From contig NZ_JACHDA010000009.1 in NCBI RefSeq assembly GCF_014207235.1, positions 62,001 to 126,000 on the forward strand: a stretch of 64,000 bases of DNA. The letters run 5' to 3'. Positions 17,062 through 25,294 of the stretch are shown piece by piece (the stretch's first letter is position 1; each line of letters begins with the position of its first letter). This DNA is from Sphingopyxis sp. JAI128 (GTDB lineage Bacteria > Pseudomonadota > Alphaproteobacteria > Sphingomonadales > Sphingomonadaceae). A program made the position numbers and the translations under genes. The notes below the pieces were generated by a model. The model searched no databases. It was not told the origin of the DNA and worked only from the letters and a program-made list of their open reading frames with translations.

Positions 17062-17282
17062 CGAAATTAAGACTCGGACCTGTTGCCGAGGAAAAGCCGG
17101 TCAAGCTCACGCTTGAGCTGCCCGGTTGGCTGATGCGCGAAATCATGGACTATGCGCGGGTGCACGCGCGTCTCAATGCCCTTGGCGCTCCTCTTCCACC
17201 CGAGCGCATTCTGCCCGCAATGATCGACCGTTTCATCGCGGGCGACCGGGAATTCAGCAAGCAGCGCCGGCGAGCACAATGA
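17058..17282 (+). CDS. DUF2274 protein of trb conjugation operons
   Basis: A complete 74-residue protein, MTKLRLGPVAEEKPVKLTLE onward. It matches the DUF2274 pattern: a beta strand VKLTLELPGWL, then a helix, then LPPERILPAMIDRFIAGDREF. This family normally follows trbI in conjugative elements of alphaproteobacteria, and here its ATG overlaps the stop of the trbI remnant. It may be a small DNA- or protein-binding subunit; no function is established. With the rest of the operon lost it is probably without a role. Confidence 0.8.
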   Translation: MTKLRLGPVAEEKPVKLTLELPGWLMREIMDYARVHARLNALGAPLPPERILPAMIDRFIAGDREFSKQRRRAQ

Positions 17283-17393
17283 TTTCGCTGTTCAATCAGC
17301 ATGCTTGATCCCTAGTGCTACAAGGGAGTGCTTCGGCAAAGAGGGACGGCCCACCACTTCGAGTGGATCTGATTGAGCGGTTCCGCGATTCAA

Positions 17394-18617
17394 CTACGCA
17401 GTCATCTCGGAGCGCCTCGATGCGCGGATGATGGCCGATACATGGTCATTCCAACCTTTCATGGCCTCGCGCTTTTCTTCCTTCCAGTCGTGCCGCTGGT
17501 AGATGCCAGCGACGCCCGCGCGTGATCCGCCCACGTGGTTGAGTACGGCTTCGGTCACTTCAAATCGGACACCGAGCCGTTGGAATCCGGTCGCGAGCGT
17601 TCGCCTCAAATCATGCAATCTCCAGTCCGGGACCGGTTCGCCACCGTCCTTCGACATCAACAGGTCCAGCTTGTTCTTGCCTTTGCTGTATCCTGTAAAA
17701 GGTCCGCCTCTCGATGTCGCGAATATGCGCCCGCTACGCGGCCAGACTTTCGATCCAGCGACATCATCCAGAACGTCAACCGCAAGGTCGTTGAGCGGAA
17801 TTCGATTGGGCTCGCCATTTTTTGCTCTTTCGCCAGGTAGCGTCCAGAGTAGCTCCTTTCGTTCCAGCTCTTCCCAATGAAGCGACGAAACTTCCTCCCG
17901 TCGCTGGCCTGTGACGATCAGCAGACGAAGGATGGGCCCGAAACAAGGGTGTGTGTGCGGGGCTGCCATCCAGGCACGACCAAGTTCCTCGTCGGAAAGC
18001 CAGCGGTCGCGAGGCTTGACGGCGGGCGGTGTCTCCATCCCCTCCATCGGACTGCGTTCAATGTCCCCGCGGCTTACAGCCCAGCGAAAGAGCCGGCGCA
18101 TCACTGCAAAGACGTTTCGGATATTGCCGATCTGAGTTCGAGGCATTTGGTCAAGGACCATTACGATATCGGGTCGCTTCAGCTTCGGGAGGGGTTTAGA
18201 ACCCAATACCGGCTTCACATGAAGCCGGAGGCTCCGGTTCACGAGGCGCCTCCAACCTTCGCCGACGCACGCGTCCGCAAATCGATCGGCATAATTGTCG
18301 AAAGCCAGATCGACCGCCTCACGACGGCGTTGCCGCTCCGCATCTCCCGGATCAGTGCCTTGGGCGACGAGAATGAACAGCCGCTCCGCTTCGGCTCTCG
18401 CAGTGGTTGGCGTCCAGGGCGAGCCGTGGCTGCCGATCGTGTATCGGCGGGTCTTGGATTCTCGTCCTCCCATTCGAAATTGCAGGACGTATGAAACGGT
18501 GCCAGATTTTGTTCGCTTGGCGCCGAAGCCTCTGATGCTATCATCCCAAAGAATGTCATTTTCTCTGCTCGCAATCAGAGCATCGATAGAGCGTTTCGTG
18601 ATCTTTCCGCGTGCCAT
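17394..18617 (-). CDS. Tyrosine recombinase integrase (P4-like)
   Basis: Carries out site-specific integration and excision. I choose ATG 18617 (GGGAG before it), giving 407 residues starting MARGKITKRSIDALIASREN; the frame is open 29 codons upstream without a ribosome site. The N-terminal part (WDDSIRGFGAKRTKSGTVSY) is the arm-binding domain of P4-type integrases, the middle is the SAM-like core-binding domain, and the catalytic domain shows Arg in TGQRREE, HDLRR, His in LNHVGG and the nucleophile Tyr in GIYQRHDW. It appears complete. It sits at the right end of the conjugative-element remnant, next to trmB. The target site is unknown; the tRNA-Val piece at 12925 is a possible left attachment site. 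Confidence 0.93.
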   Translation of the reverse strand: MARGKITKRSIDALIASRENDILWDDSIRGFGAKRTKSGTVSYVLQFRMGGRESKTRRYTIGSHGSPWTPTTARAEAERLFILVAQGTDPGDAERQRRREAVDLAFDNYADRFADACVGEGWRRLVNRSLRLHVKPVLGSKPLPKLKRPDIVMVLDQMPRTQIGNIRNVFAVMRRLFRWAVSRGDIERSPMEGMETPPAVKPRDRWLSDEELGRAWMAAPHTHPCFGPILRLLIVTGQRREEVSSLHWEELERKELLWTLPGERAKNGEPNRIPLNDLAVDVLDDVAGSKVWPRSGRIFATSRGGPFTGYSKGKNKLDLLMSKDGGEPVPDWRLHDLRRTLATGFQRLGVRFEVTEAVLNHVGGSRAGVAGIYQRHDWKEEKREAMKGWNDHVSAIIRASRRSEMTA

Positions 18618-18749
18618 AAATTGGTCTCCCAATACGGCGTTTCCAGCAATCACCGGGCAATCACCGTGAGGGAAATTGCCGCGTAATTGGGGAAAAGATA
18701 GCATAGGGAGGGGCTATAAAAAACTAGCCTTTTCAACTCTATAGCTCTC

Positions 18750-19463
18750 TTATTTACGCCTCCAGCGGAAATACCAGACCTCGTGCCCCTGCGCGCGAGC
18801 CTTGGCCTCGTAGCGGGTTTCGGGCCAGCCGCCAGGGCGGACCTGGAAATCGCGCGCATCCTGCGCCAGCCATTCGAACTGGTGGCGGTGGCGGCGCATC
18901 ACCATCAGCGCGTGCCGGAGGTAGATCGGGTGATCGGTGCCGAAGCGGAACTCGCCGCCGGGCTTCAGCTTCGCCGCGATCAGGTCGAGCGGCCCGTCGT
19001 TCATCATCCGCCGCTTGGCATGGCGGGCCTTGGGCCAGGGGTCGGGGTGGAGCAGATAGGCGAAGGAGAGCGCGCCGTCGGGGATCCGCCGCAGCACCTC
19101 CAGCGCATCGCCATGGTGGATACGGACATTGCCCAGTGGCAACTTCGCACCATGATCGCCCGCGACATGGACCAGCGCCTGGGCAACGCCGTTGATGAAC
19201 GGCTCGGCGCCGATGAAGCCATGGTCGGGCAGCATGTCGGCGCGTCCCGCCATATGCTCGCCGCCGCCGAAACCGATCTCGAAATGGAGCGGACAGTCCT
19301 GCCCGAACAGACGCGGCGCAGAAACTTCGCCAACCTCCGGCACCGCGATCTGCGGCAACAGCGTATCGACCAGGTCCTGCTGCCCCGCGCGCAGCGGCTT
19401 GCCCTTCGAACGGCCGTAGAGGCGGTTGAGGGTCGTCGGGTCACCGGGTTTATGCGCAGTCAT
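18750..19463 (-). CDS. trmB: tRNA (guanine-N7-)-methyltransferase
   Basis: Methylates G46 of the tRNA variable loop with S-adenosylmethionine. The 237-residue product starts MTAHKPGDPTTLNRLYGRSK at ATG 19463; a 12-codon upstream extension has no support. Family marks are FEIGFGGGEH (SAM-binding loop), GAEPFINGVA, the PDPWPKARHAKRR motif typical of TrmB and the ending GTDHPIYLRHA. It lies 52 bases after metK on the same strand, so the enzyme that makes SAM and a SAM user may share a transcript. Confidence 0.95.
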   Translation of the reverse strand: MTAHKPGDPTTLNRLYGRSKGKPLRAGQQDLVDTLLPQIAVPEVGEVSAPRLFGQDCPLHFEIGFGGGEHMAGRADMLPDHGFIGAEPFINGVAQALVHVAGDHGAKLPLGNVRIHHGDALEVLRRIPDGALSFAYLLHPDPWPKARHAKRRMMNDGPLDLIAAKLKPGGEFRFGTDHPIYLRHALMVMRRHRHQFEWLAQDARDFQVRPGGWPETRYEAKARAQGHEVWYFRWRRK

Positions 19464-19515
19464 GGCGCGCCCGTTAGCGCGGCGAAGCGGGGGCGGCAAG
19501 CGCCCCCGCGCCGTG

Positions 19516-20736
19516 TCAGGCGGCGAGCGCGGCCTTCAGCTTGTCGACGAGGTCGGTGCGCTCCCACGGAAAGGCATCGCCTTCGGCCGTGCGGCCGAAA
19601 TGGCCATAAGCGGCGGTCTGCCGATAGATCGGCTTGTTGAGGCCGAGGTGCGTGCGGATGCCCTTGGGCGTCAGGCGCACGAGCTGCGGGATCGCGGCCT
19701 CGATGCGGCCTTCCTCGACCGTGCCGGTGCCGTGCAGGTCGACATAGATCGACAGCGGCTCGGCGACGCCGATCGCATAGCTGAGCTGGATCGTACAGCG
19801 GCGCGCAAGACCCGCGGCGACGATATTCTTCGCCAGATAACGCGTGATATAGGCCGCCGAACGATCCACCTTCGTCGGATCCTTGCCGCTGAACGCGCCG
19901 CCACCGTGCGGGCTGGCGCCGCCATAGGTGTCGACGATGATCTTGCGGCCCGTCAGGCCCGCGTCGCCGTCGGGGCCGCCGATCTCGAAGCGGCCGGTCG
20001 GATTGATGTGATAGACGGTGTTCGCCGTGAGCAATTCGGCGGGCAGCACGTCGGCGATCACGCCGAGCACATATTTGCGCAGCTCGGTATATTTGGCTTC
20101 GTCGCCTTCGCCATTATGGAAAAAATAGCCCGGCGCATGCTGCGTTGACACGACGATCGCGGTCGCCTCGACCGGGCGCTCGTTGGCATAGCGCAGCGTG
20201 ACCTGGCTCTTGGCGTCGGGTTCGAGGAAAGGCGCGGTGCCCGCCTTGCGATCGGCGGCCATGCGCTCGAGGATCTTGTGGCTGTAATCGAGCGTCGCGG
20301 GCATCAGGTCGGGGGTTTCGTCCGACGCATAGCCGAACATGATGCCCTGGTCGCCCGCGCCCTCGTCCTTGTCGCCGCTCTCGTCGACGCCCTGCGCGAT
20401 ATGCGCCGACTGGCCGTGGAGGTTGTTTTCAAAGCGGAAGGTTTTCCAATGGAAACCGTCCTGCTCATAACCGATCTCGCGCACCGTATTGCGCACCGTG
20501 GCTTCGATCTCCTCGAGCGCGCCCGGCGCCCACTCGTCATTCTCGAACACGCCCTTGCAACGGATTTCACCGGCGAGCACGACGAGCTGGGTCGTGGTCA
20601 GCGTTTCGCACGCGACGCGCGCTTCGGGATCCTTCGAAAGGAACAGGTCGACGATCGAATCGCTGATCTGGTCCGATACCTTGTCCGGATGTCCTTCGGA
20701 CACGCTTTCGGAGGTGAAAAGGAAGCTGTTGCGCAT
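19516..20736 (-). CDS. metK: S-adenosylmethionine synthetase
   Basis: Makes SAM from methionine and ATP in the cytoplasm. The 406-residue protein begins [20 protein letters not shown], the hallmark MetK N-terminus with the ATP-binding His-Pro-Asp-Lys. Further marks are [12 protein letters not shown] and the phosphate-binding [19 protein letters not shown] loop. Length and ends are normal. The gene follows lnt with a gap of only 52 bases, but that gap carries an ATAAAG-4-CTTTAT palindrome that may regulate it. trmB follows. Confidence 0.98.
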   Translation of the reverse strand: MRNSFLFTSESVSEGHPDKVSDQISDSIVDLFLSKDPEARVACETLTTTQLVVLAGEIRCKGVFENDEWAPGALEEIEATVRNTVREIGYEQDGFHWKTFRFENNLHGQSAHIAQGVDESGDKDEGAGDQGIMFGYASDETPDLMPATLDYSHKILERMAADRKAGTAPFLEPDAKSQVTLRYANERPVEATAIVVSTQHAPGYFFHNGEGDEAKYTELRKYVLGVIADVLPAELLTANTVYHINPTGRFEIGGPDGDAGLTGRKIIVDTYGGASPHGGGAFSGKDPTKVDRSAAYITRYLAKNIVAAGLARRCTIQLSYAIGVAEPLSIYVDLHGTGTVEEGRIEAAIPQLVRLTPKGIRTHLGLNKPIYRQTAAYGHFGRTAEGDAFPWERTDLVDKLKAALAA

Positions 20737-20758
20737 GGGAGAACCTTCTGCAAATCGT

Positions 20759-20777
20759 ATATAAAGGAAGCTTTATG
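20759..20777 (-). promoter_or_regulatory. Palindromic operator-like site in the metK leader
   Basis: ATAAAG, four bases, CTTTAT is centred about 32 bases before the metK start, within the short gap to lnt. Palindromes of this kind precede metK in other alphaproteobacteria, where ArsR-type regulators of SAM metabolism (SahR/SamR type) have been proposed; that parallel is from memory. The gap is too short for a known SAM riboswitch. Confidence 0.45.
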
Positions 20778-20788
20778 TCGGGGTGCTG

Positions 20789-22576
20789 TTAGCGCCCGCG
20801 CCCGCGAAAGGCAATGGCGAGCGCGAGCAGCAGCAACGCAAATCCGACAGGCAGTATGTTGCCGAAGCGGGCGAACAGCGTCGGCGCGTGCGCGGGCGGG
20901 ATGACGGTATCGATCCGTCCCGCGGTGTGCATCGGCAGCGATTCGAGGATGCGCCCATCGGCGTCGATCACCGCGCTGATCCCCGTCGGCGTCGCGCGCA
21001 CAACAGGCAAGCCTTCCTCGATCGCGCGCAGCCGCGCCTGCGCCAGATGTTGCGGCGGGCCCCAGGCCCCGAACCAGGCGTCGTTCGAGGGGTTGAAGAT
21101 GAAATCGGGGCGATGGTCGCGGTCGACGACCTGTCCCGAAAAGATGATCTCGTAACAGATTTGCAGCCCCGCCCGTCCGAAGGCGCCGAGGTCGAGCGTG
21201 TGCGGCCCCGGCCCCGGCCAGAAATCGATGTCGCCCGGCGCGAGCCGCGACAGGCCGATCGCCGACAGGATCGGGCGCATCGGCAGATATTCGCCGTATG
21301 GGACAAGGTGCGACTTGTCGTATCGCGGGCCGAGCGTGCCGTCGGCATGGACGGTCATCACCGCATTGCGCGCGCCGACGACGTCGCCGTTTTTGTCGAG
21401 TTCGAGTTTGAGCGCACCTAGCAGCATGACGTCGCCGGGGTTCATCAGGTTCGTGATCCGGCCGCGCGCCTCGGCGGGCGATCGGTCGTAATAAACGGGC
21501 GGATAGCCGGTCTCGAGATAGTCGGGAACCGCCGCCTCGGGCCACAGGATCAGGCGCGGCGTGTCGTCTTTCGGGCTCGTCAGCCGCGCGAGCTTGGCGA
21601 AATTGGCGTCGGCCTTGCTGCCCTCCCATTTGTCCTGCTGGCCGATATTGGGCTGGACGACGGTGATGGGGATGCCCTGTTGGGCCTTGATGCGGGCCAC
21701 CATTTCTTCAAGCGTTTCACCCTTCGGCGGCGTTGAAGGATAGTCGCGCGACGGCGAAGGAAAGATTCCGGCAACCATCATCAACAATGCGAGGCCGGTC
21801 CCGACAGCAAGCACCTTGGCAAAACGGCGATTGTCGAAATCTTCCAGGGGCGCACCGCGGAGGTCGTCTTGTTCGCGCGGATCGACAATGCCGCGCGCCT
21901 TCAATGCGCGCAGGACCAGATATTGCTCGATGCTGGCGGCGATCAAGGCGCTCCACATCACCACTAACCCGCCGGCCCCGTAAGTGCCAATCAGCTCAAG
22001 ATAATTTTCCCCGAGAATGCCCGAAATATTGCCTGCAAGGGCAATGGCTGCGAGCGGGTTCCAAGCGAAACCGGTGAAGAGCCATGCGCGCAACCATTCG
22101 GTGAGAATCCACATCCCGGCGAAACTCAACAGATAAGAGGTGGTGATCGCGGTGAAAGGGAGCGATCGAGGCGCGCCCTTTGCGCGACGCAAGGGGAGGG
22201 CCGGACCTGCAAGAGATCGGACCAGCCACGCCCCCCACGCAGCGAGCGCCGGATACACCGCCAGATAGAGCGACAGCAGCACCACCGCGATCCAGCCGAG
22301 CCATGCGGGCATCGCCGCCTGATAGGTGAAGGCGGTCGCGATCCAGTTCAGCCCGACGACAAAATGCCCGACCCCGAACGCCCAGCCGATCCCGAATGCC
22401 CGCCAGCCGCGCGAGGCTCTTGCGACCAGCGCCATCCAGCCCGCCAGCGCGACCAGGGTCAGCGGCCACAGGCCAAGCGGCGCGAAACCCGTCGCCGAAA
22501 CGGCGCCCAGCAACAGGGCAACAAGCTTGGGCCAGCGGTCGGCGAAAGCAGCGATGCGGGGGAAGGGCGCGGTCAC
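20789..22576 (-). CDS. lnt: Apolipoprotein N-acyltransferase
   Basis: Adds the third acyl chain to lipoproteins at the inner membrane. The frame is long; I place the start at GTG 22576 (VTAPFPRIAAFADRWPKLVA), giving 595 residues, because the first membrane helix follows directly; the ATG at 22669 gives an odd basic extension. The N-terminal half holds about seven hydrophobic segments and the C-terminal half the nitrilase domain with the triad Glu in LWPEAAVPDYLE, Lys in YDKSHLVPYGE and Cys in GLQICYEI. It is somewhat longer than usual because of a charged loop between helices (around residues 240-290 of the chosen start). It lies upstream of metK on the same strand. Confidence 0.95.
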   Translation of the reverse strand: MTAPFPRIAAFADRWPKLVALLLGAVSATGFAPLGLWPLTLVALAGWMALVARASRGWRAFGIGWAFGVGHFVVGLNWIATAFTYQAAMPAWLGWIAVVLLSLYLAVYPALAAWGAWLVRSLAGPALPLRRAKGAPRSLPFTAITTSYLLSFAGMWILTEWLRAWLFTGFAWNPLAAIALAGNISGILGENYLELIGTYGAGGLVVMWSALIAASIEQYLVLRALKARGIVDPREQDDLRGAPLEDFDNRRFAKVLAVGTGLALLMMVAGIFPSPSRDYPSTPPKGETLEEMVARIKAQQGIPITVVQPNIGQQDKWEGSKADANFAKLARLTSPKDDTPRLILWPEAAVPDYLETGYPPVYYDRSPAEARGRITNLMNPGDVMLLGALKLELDKNGDVVGARNAVMTVHADGTLGPRYDKSHLVPYGEYLPMRPILSAIGLSRLAPGDIDFWPGPGPHTLDLGAFGRAGLQICYEIIFSGQVVDRDHRPDFIFNPSNDAWFGAWGPPQHLAQARLRAIEEGLPVVRATPTGISAVIDADGRILESLPMHTAGRIDTVIPPAHAPTLFARFGNILPVGFALLLLALAIAFRGRGR

Positions 22577-22931
22577 ATGCGCTGCCTTAGCCGGGCCGGG
22601 GCGCGCCCACAATGGCGCTCGGCCGCGTCGCCGCGACTGAGCATGGTGAAAGGGCGAGGCGGTATACACCCATTGCGGGTCGCTGCGGGGTCGGCACAGG
22701 AAAAAAGCCCTTTCCTAAAATATCGGGCCGTGCCAGCGTCGATTCGGGCTCCTTCCTCCGGTGGCCCAAAACGGTTGCCGTTCGATTTGCGGGATCGGGC
22801 ATGGACAGTATATTGATACGGCAGCAAGAGCTGATCGGGGCACGCCACAGGGCTGATCTTTCCTGAACTTTGGAAATGCGATGCGTCCGCTCCCTTCCCC
22901 AAAACCGCCGCAACACCGGCCGGCCAGGCCC
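22577..22931. other. Gap between lnt and the DUF2141 gene
   Basis: 355 bases, upstream of lnt and downstream of the DUF2141 gene, both on the minus strand, so it should hold the lnt promoter. No convincing gene, RNA or repeat seen. Confidence 0.5.
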
Positions 22932-23411
22932 TTACAGCATATATTTCATCTTGATCGATTGGTGCACATCGCCCGTGACCGCAAAGCTTGCCGATTTGAA
23001 GCTGGGCGGGCCGACGGTGATCGTCGGGTTGCGCGAAAAACCGAAGCCTTCCTTGGGCAGGAAGATCGCGGTATCCATCTTGTTATTGCCATTCTCGTCA
23101 TGCACCACCGCGATGGCATAGGTGCCGGTCGCGGGCGCATGGACCGCGAAATTTCCCGCTTCGGCCGCCTTCACCGCCATCCGCACCGAGCCTGCATCCT
23201 TGCTGCAATCGGGAAACGCCTTGCGGTTCGTGGTCAGGCAGACGAGCACCTGACCCTTTGTGCTGCGCAGCCCGGTGATGCTGAGATCAACCGTCGGCGC
23301 GGTCGTCGGCGCGCTCGCAGCGGGGGGCAGCAGCGGCAACATCGCCGCCAAAGCGGCCCAAGCCGATATCCGTGCCACACGCTTTGTCCCAGAAGCGGAA
23401 ATAAAGTCCAT
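22932..23411 (-). CDS. Exported DUF2141 protein
   Basis: A 159-residue protein starting MDFISASGTKRVARISAWAA after GGGGGAAT, with a signal peptide ending near residue 32. The mature part is the DUF2141 beta-sandwich (VDLSITGLRSTKGQVLVCLT; YAIAVVHDENGNNKMD; FLPKEGFGFSRN). Function of the family is not established; it is often found near carotenoid and desaturase genes in sphingomonads. Its 5' end overlaps the 3' end of the hydroxylase gene by 125 bases, an unusually long overlap that argues for co-translation. Confidence 0.85.
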   Translation of the reverse strand: MDFISASGTKRVARISAWAALAAMLPLLPPAASAPTTAPTVDLSITGLRSTKGQVLVCLTTNRKAFPDCSKDAGSVRMAVKAAEAGNFAVHAPATGTYAIAVVHDENGNNKMDTAIFLPKEGFGFSRNPTITVGPPSFKSASFAVTGDVHQSIKMKYML

Positions 23412-24063
23412 AATTCCCCCGGTACGACGCATGATGCGCCTGATGATGCGTAGCGGTTATCAGCCATCGCCCTGCTGGTCCATGAACAAGCCCGCGCGGA
23501 AACATCTCCCACCCCATATGATTGCCGACGCCCATCACCGTCATGATCGCGAGCACCGTCCCCAGCACCGCGACATGGATCGGGATGATAAAGACAAGGA
23601 CGGGAATGACGAGGGCGCCGGTGATCGCCTCGACCGGATGGAAACTCATCGCCGCCCAGGCCGTCGGCGGGCGGCTGTCGTGATGGACGCTGTGCGCGAT
23701 GCGGAACCAGCGCGGCCGGTGCATCCAGCGATGCGTCCAGTAGAACCATGTGTCGTGGACCAGCAGGTAAGAGAAAAGGCTGAGAGGCAGATACCACAGC
23801 GGAAAGGCGTGGATATCGGTGTAGATGCGCGTCCAGCCGTGCGCCTGCCAGCCCCAGGCGACGACGCCCGCTGGAATGCCGTAAATGGCGGCGCTCGCGA
23901 GACTCCAGCCGATCTCGCGGCGCATCTGCGGTTCGAGCCCGCGATAGAGGCCGGGATGCTTCAGCCGCGTAGCGAAGGCAAAGGCGCCGCTGGTGATCAG
24001 ATAGCGCACCCCGACGATCGCGGTCATCGCAAGCGCGGAGAAAAGGATCGCCCAGCCGGTCAT
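23287..24063 (-). CDS. Fatty acid hydroxylase / sterol desaturase family protein
   Basis: An inner-membrane di-iron oxygenase of 258 residues. The three His boxes are present: HDTWFYWTHRWMH (His103, 111, 115), HSVHH (124-128) and ATHHQAHH near 205, with about five hydrophobic segments. The family includes sterol desaturases and carotenoid hydroxylases; at 258 residues it is longer than the usual 160-175-residue CrtZ, so I do not call it crtZ. It is divergent from crtY across a 73-base gap, so hydroxylation of a carotenoid or of a membrane lipid is plausible. The last 40 or so residues have no His box and overlap the DUF2141 gene. Confidence 0.85.
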   Translation of the reverse strand: MTGWAILFSALAMTAIVGVRYLITSGAFAFATRLKHPGLYRGLEPQMRREIGWSLASAAIYGIPAGVVAWGWQAHGWTRIYTDIHAFPLWYLPLSLFSYLLVHDTWFYWTHRWMHRPRWFRIAHSVHHDSRPPTAWAAMSFHPVEAITGALVIPVLVFIIPIHVAVLGTVLAIMTVMGVGNHMGWEMFPRGLVHGPAGRWLITATHHQAHHASYRGNYGLYFRFWDKACGTDIGLGRFGGDVAAAAPRCERADDRADG

Positions 24064-24136
24064 CGCGCAAGGCTAGCCGCTCGTCGCTGCGTTGCAATGG
24101 CTTTGCGCGAGCGCCGCGGGCGGCTAGGGCAGGGCT

Positions 24137-25294
24137 ATGGTGGGGCAGAATAACGATAGATGCGACATCGCGATCGTCGGCGGCGGGCTCGCCGGAGGGC
24201 TTGCCGCGCTCGCGCTTGCGGCGAAGAGGCCCGACCTCGACGTCAGGCTGGTTGAGCCAGGGCCGGTCGGCGGCAATCATATCTGGTCCTTTTTCGACAG
24301 CGATATCGCGAAAAGCGATCGCTGGCTCGTCGCTCCGCTCGTCCGCCATCACTGGCTACGCTACGATGTCCGTTTCCCTGCACATACGCGGAGCCTGCGC
24401 ATGGGGTACAAGAGTATCACCGGCGAAGCGCTTGCCGAAGCGGTCGAGGCGGCGCTGCCGGCCGGGCATGTCATCGCCGACAAGGCGAAGCATGTCGCCC
24501 CCGACCATGTCCTGCTGTCGCGCGGCGGACGATTGTCGGCGAAGCATGTCATCGACGCGCGCGGTGCAGGCCGATTTCCGACGCTGACAAGCGGCTGGCA
24601 GAAATTCGTCGGACAAGCGCTGACGGTGAAGGGGGGACACGGCATCGTGCATCCGGTCGTGATGGACGCGACCGTCGATCAGTTGGACGGCTACCGCTTC
24701 GTCTACCTCCTTCCCCTCGATGACCGGACGATCTTTGTCGAGGATACCTATTATAGCGACGATTCCGATCTCGACCTGCCTGTCGTTCGCGAACGCATCG
24801 CGGCCTATGCCGCGGCGCAAGGCTGGGACGTGACGGCCACGGGCCGCGAGGAAACCGGTGCGCTCGCGGTCGTGATCGCGGGGGATTTCGAGCGGCTGTG
24901 GCCGTCGTCCGACCGGACGGCGCGAATCGGCGCGCGCGCGGGGGCCTTTCACGCCATGACCGGTTATTCCTTGCCCGATGCGGTGCGTACCGCGACGGCA
25001 TTGCCCGCGTTGGCCGCCAGCGCCGATCTTGCCGAACGGCTGCGCGATCGCGCAGCCGCGTCGTGGCGCCGTCAGCGCTTTTACCGCATGCTCGGCGCGA
25101 TGTTGTTCCGCGCCGCAAACCCGGGCGAGCGGTTCCGCATATTCCAGCGCTTCTACCGCCTCGCGCCTGGACTGATTGCGCGTTTCTATGCGGGCCGATC
25201 GACCGGCGCCGACAAGCTGCGCATCCTTTCGGGCAAGCCGCCCGTGTCCGTACGCCGCGCGATCGCGGCGCTTTCGGGACTGGACTGGAAATGA
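24137..25294 (+). CDS. crtY: Lycopene beta-cyclase
   Basis: Closes both ends of lycopene to make beta-carotene. The 385-residue product has an N-terminal FAD/NAD-binding motif, CDIAIVGGGLAGGLAALALA, followed by the cyclase marks IWSFFDSD, FVYLLPLDDRTIFVEDTYYS and HAMTGYSLPDAVR. ATG 24137 is used; a GTG follows directly. It heads a six-gene plus-strand operon; its TGA overlaps the ATG of crtI (ATGA). The gap to the divergent hydroxylase gene is only 73 bases and must hold promoters for both sides. Confidence 0.95.
   Translation: MVGQNNDRCDIAIVGGGLAGGLAALALAAKRPDLDVRLVEPGPVGGNHIWSFFDSDIAKSDRWLVAPLVRHHWLRYDVRFPAHTRSLRMGYKSITGEALAEAVEAALPAGHVIADKAKHVAPDHVLLSRGGRLSAKHVIDARGAGRFPTLTSGWQKFVGQALTVKGGHGIVHPVVMDATVDQLDGYRFVYLLPLDDRTIFVEDTYYSDDSDLDLPVVRERIAAYAAAQGWDVTATGREETGALAVVIAGDFERLWPSSDRTARIGARAGAFHAMTGYSLPDAVRTATALPALAASADLAERLRDRAAASWRRQRFYRMLGAMLFRAANPGERFRIFQRFYRLAPGLIARFYAGRSTGADKLRILSGKPPVSVRRAIAALSGLDWK

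Larger units (their letters stand above)
16200..18745. mobile_element. Remnant of a trb-type integrative conjugative element with an IS110 scar
   Basis: In order: a truncated IS110 transposase gene, the 3' end of trbI, an intact DUF2274 gene that normally closes trb operons, and a tyrosine integrase on the opposite strand. All other conjugation genes are gone. Borders are approximate: the left is the IS110 upstream region, the right is the gap before trmB. I could not find a matching direct repeat at the right border. Confidence 0.7.

Noticed and set aside
20737..20788. SAM riboswitch before metK
   Set aside because: The gap is only 52 bases and shows a simple dyad, not the pseudoknot layout of SAM-II or SAM/SAH riboswitches.
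23287..24063. Calling the hydroxylase crtZ
   Set aside because: The His boxes fit the superfamily, but the length and topology are closer to sterol desaturase-type proteins; the carotenoid role is only suggested by position.
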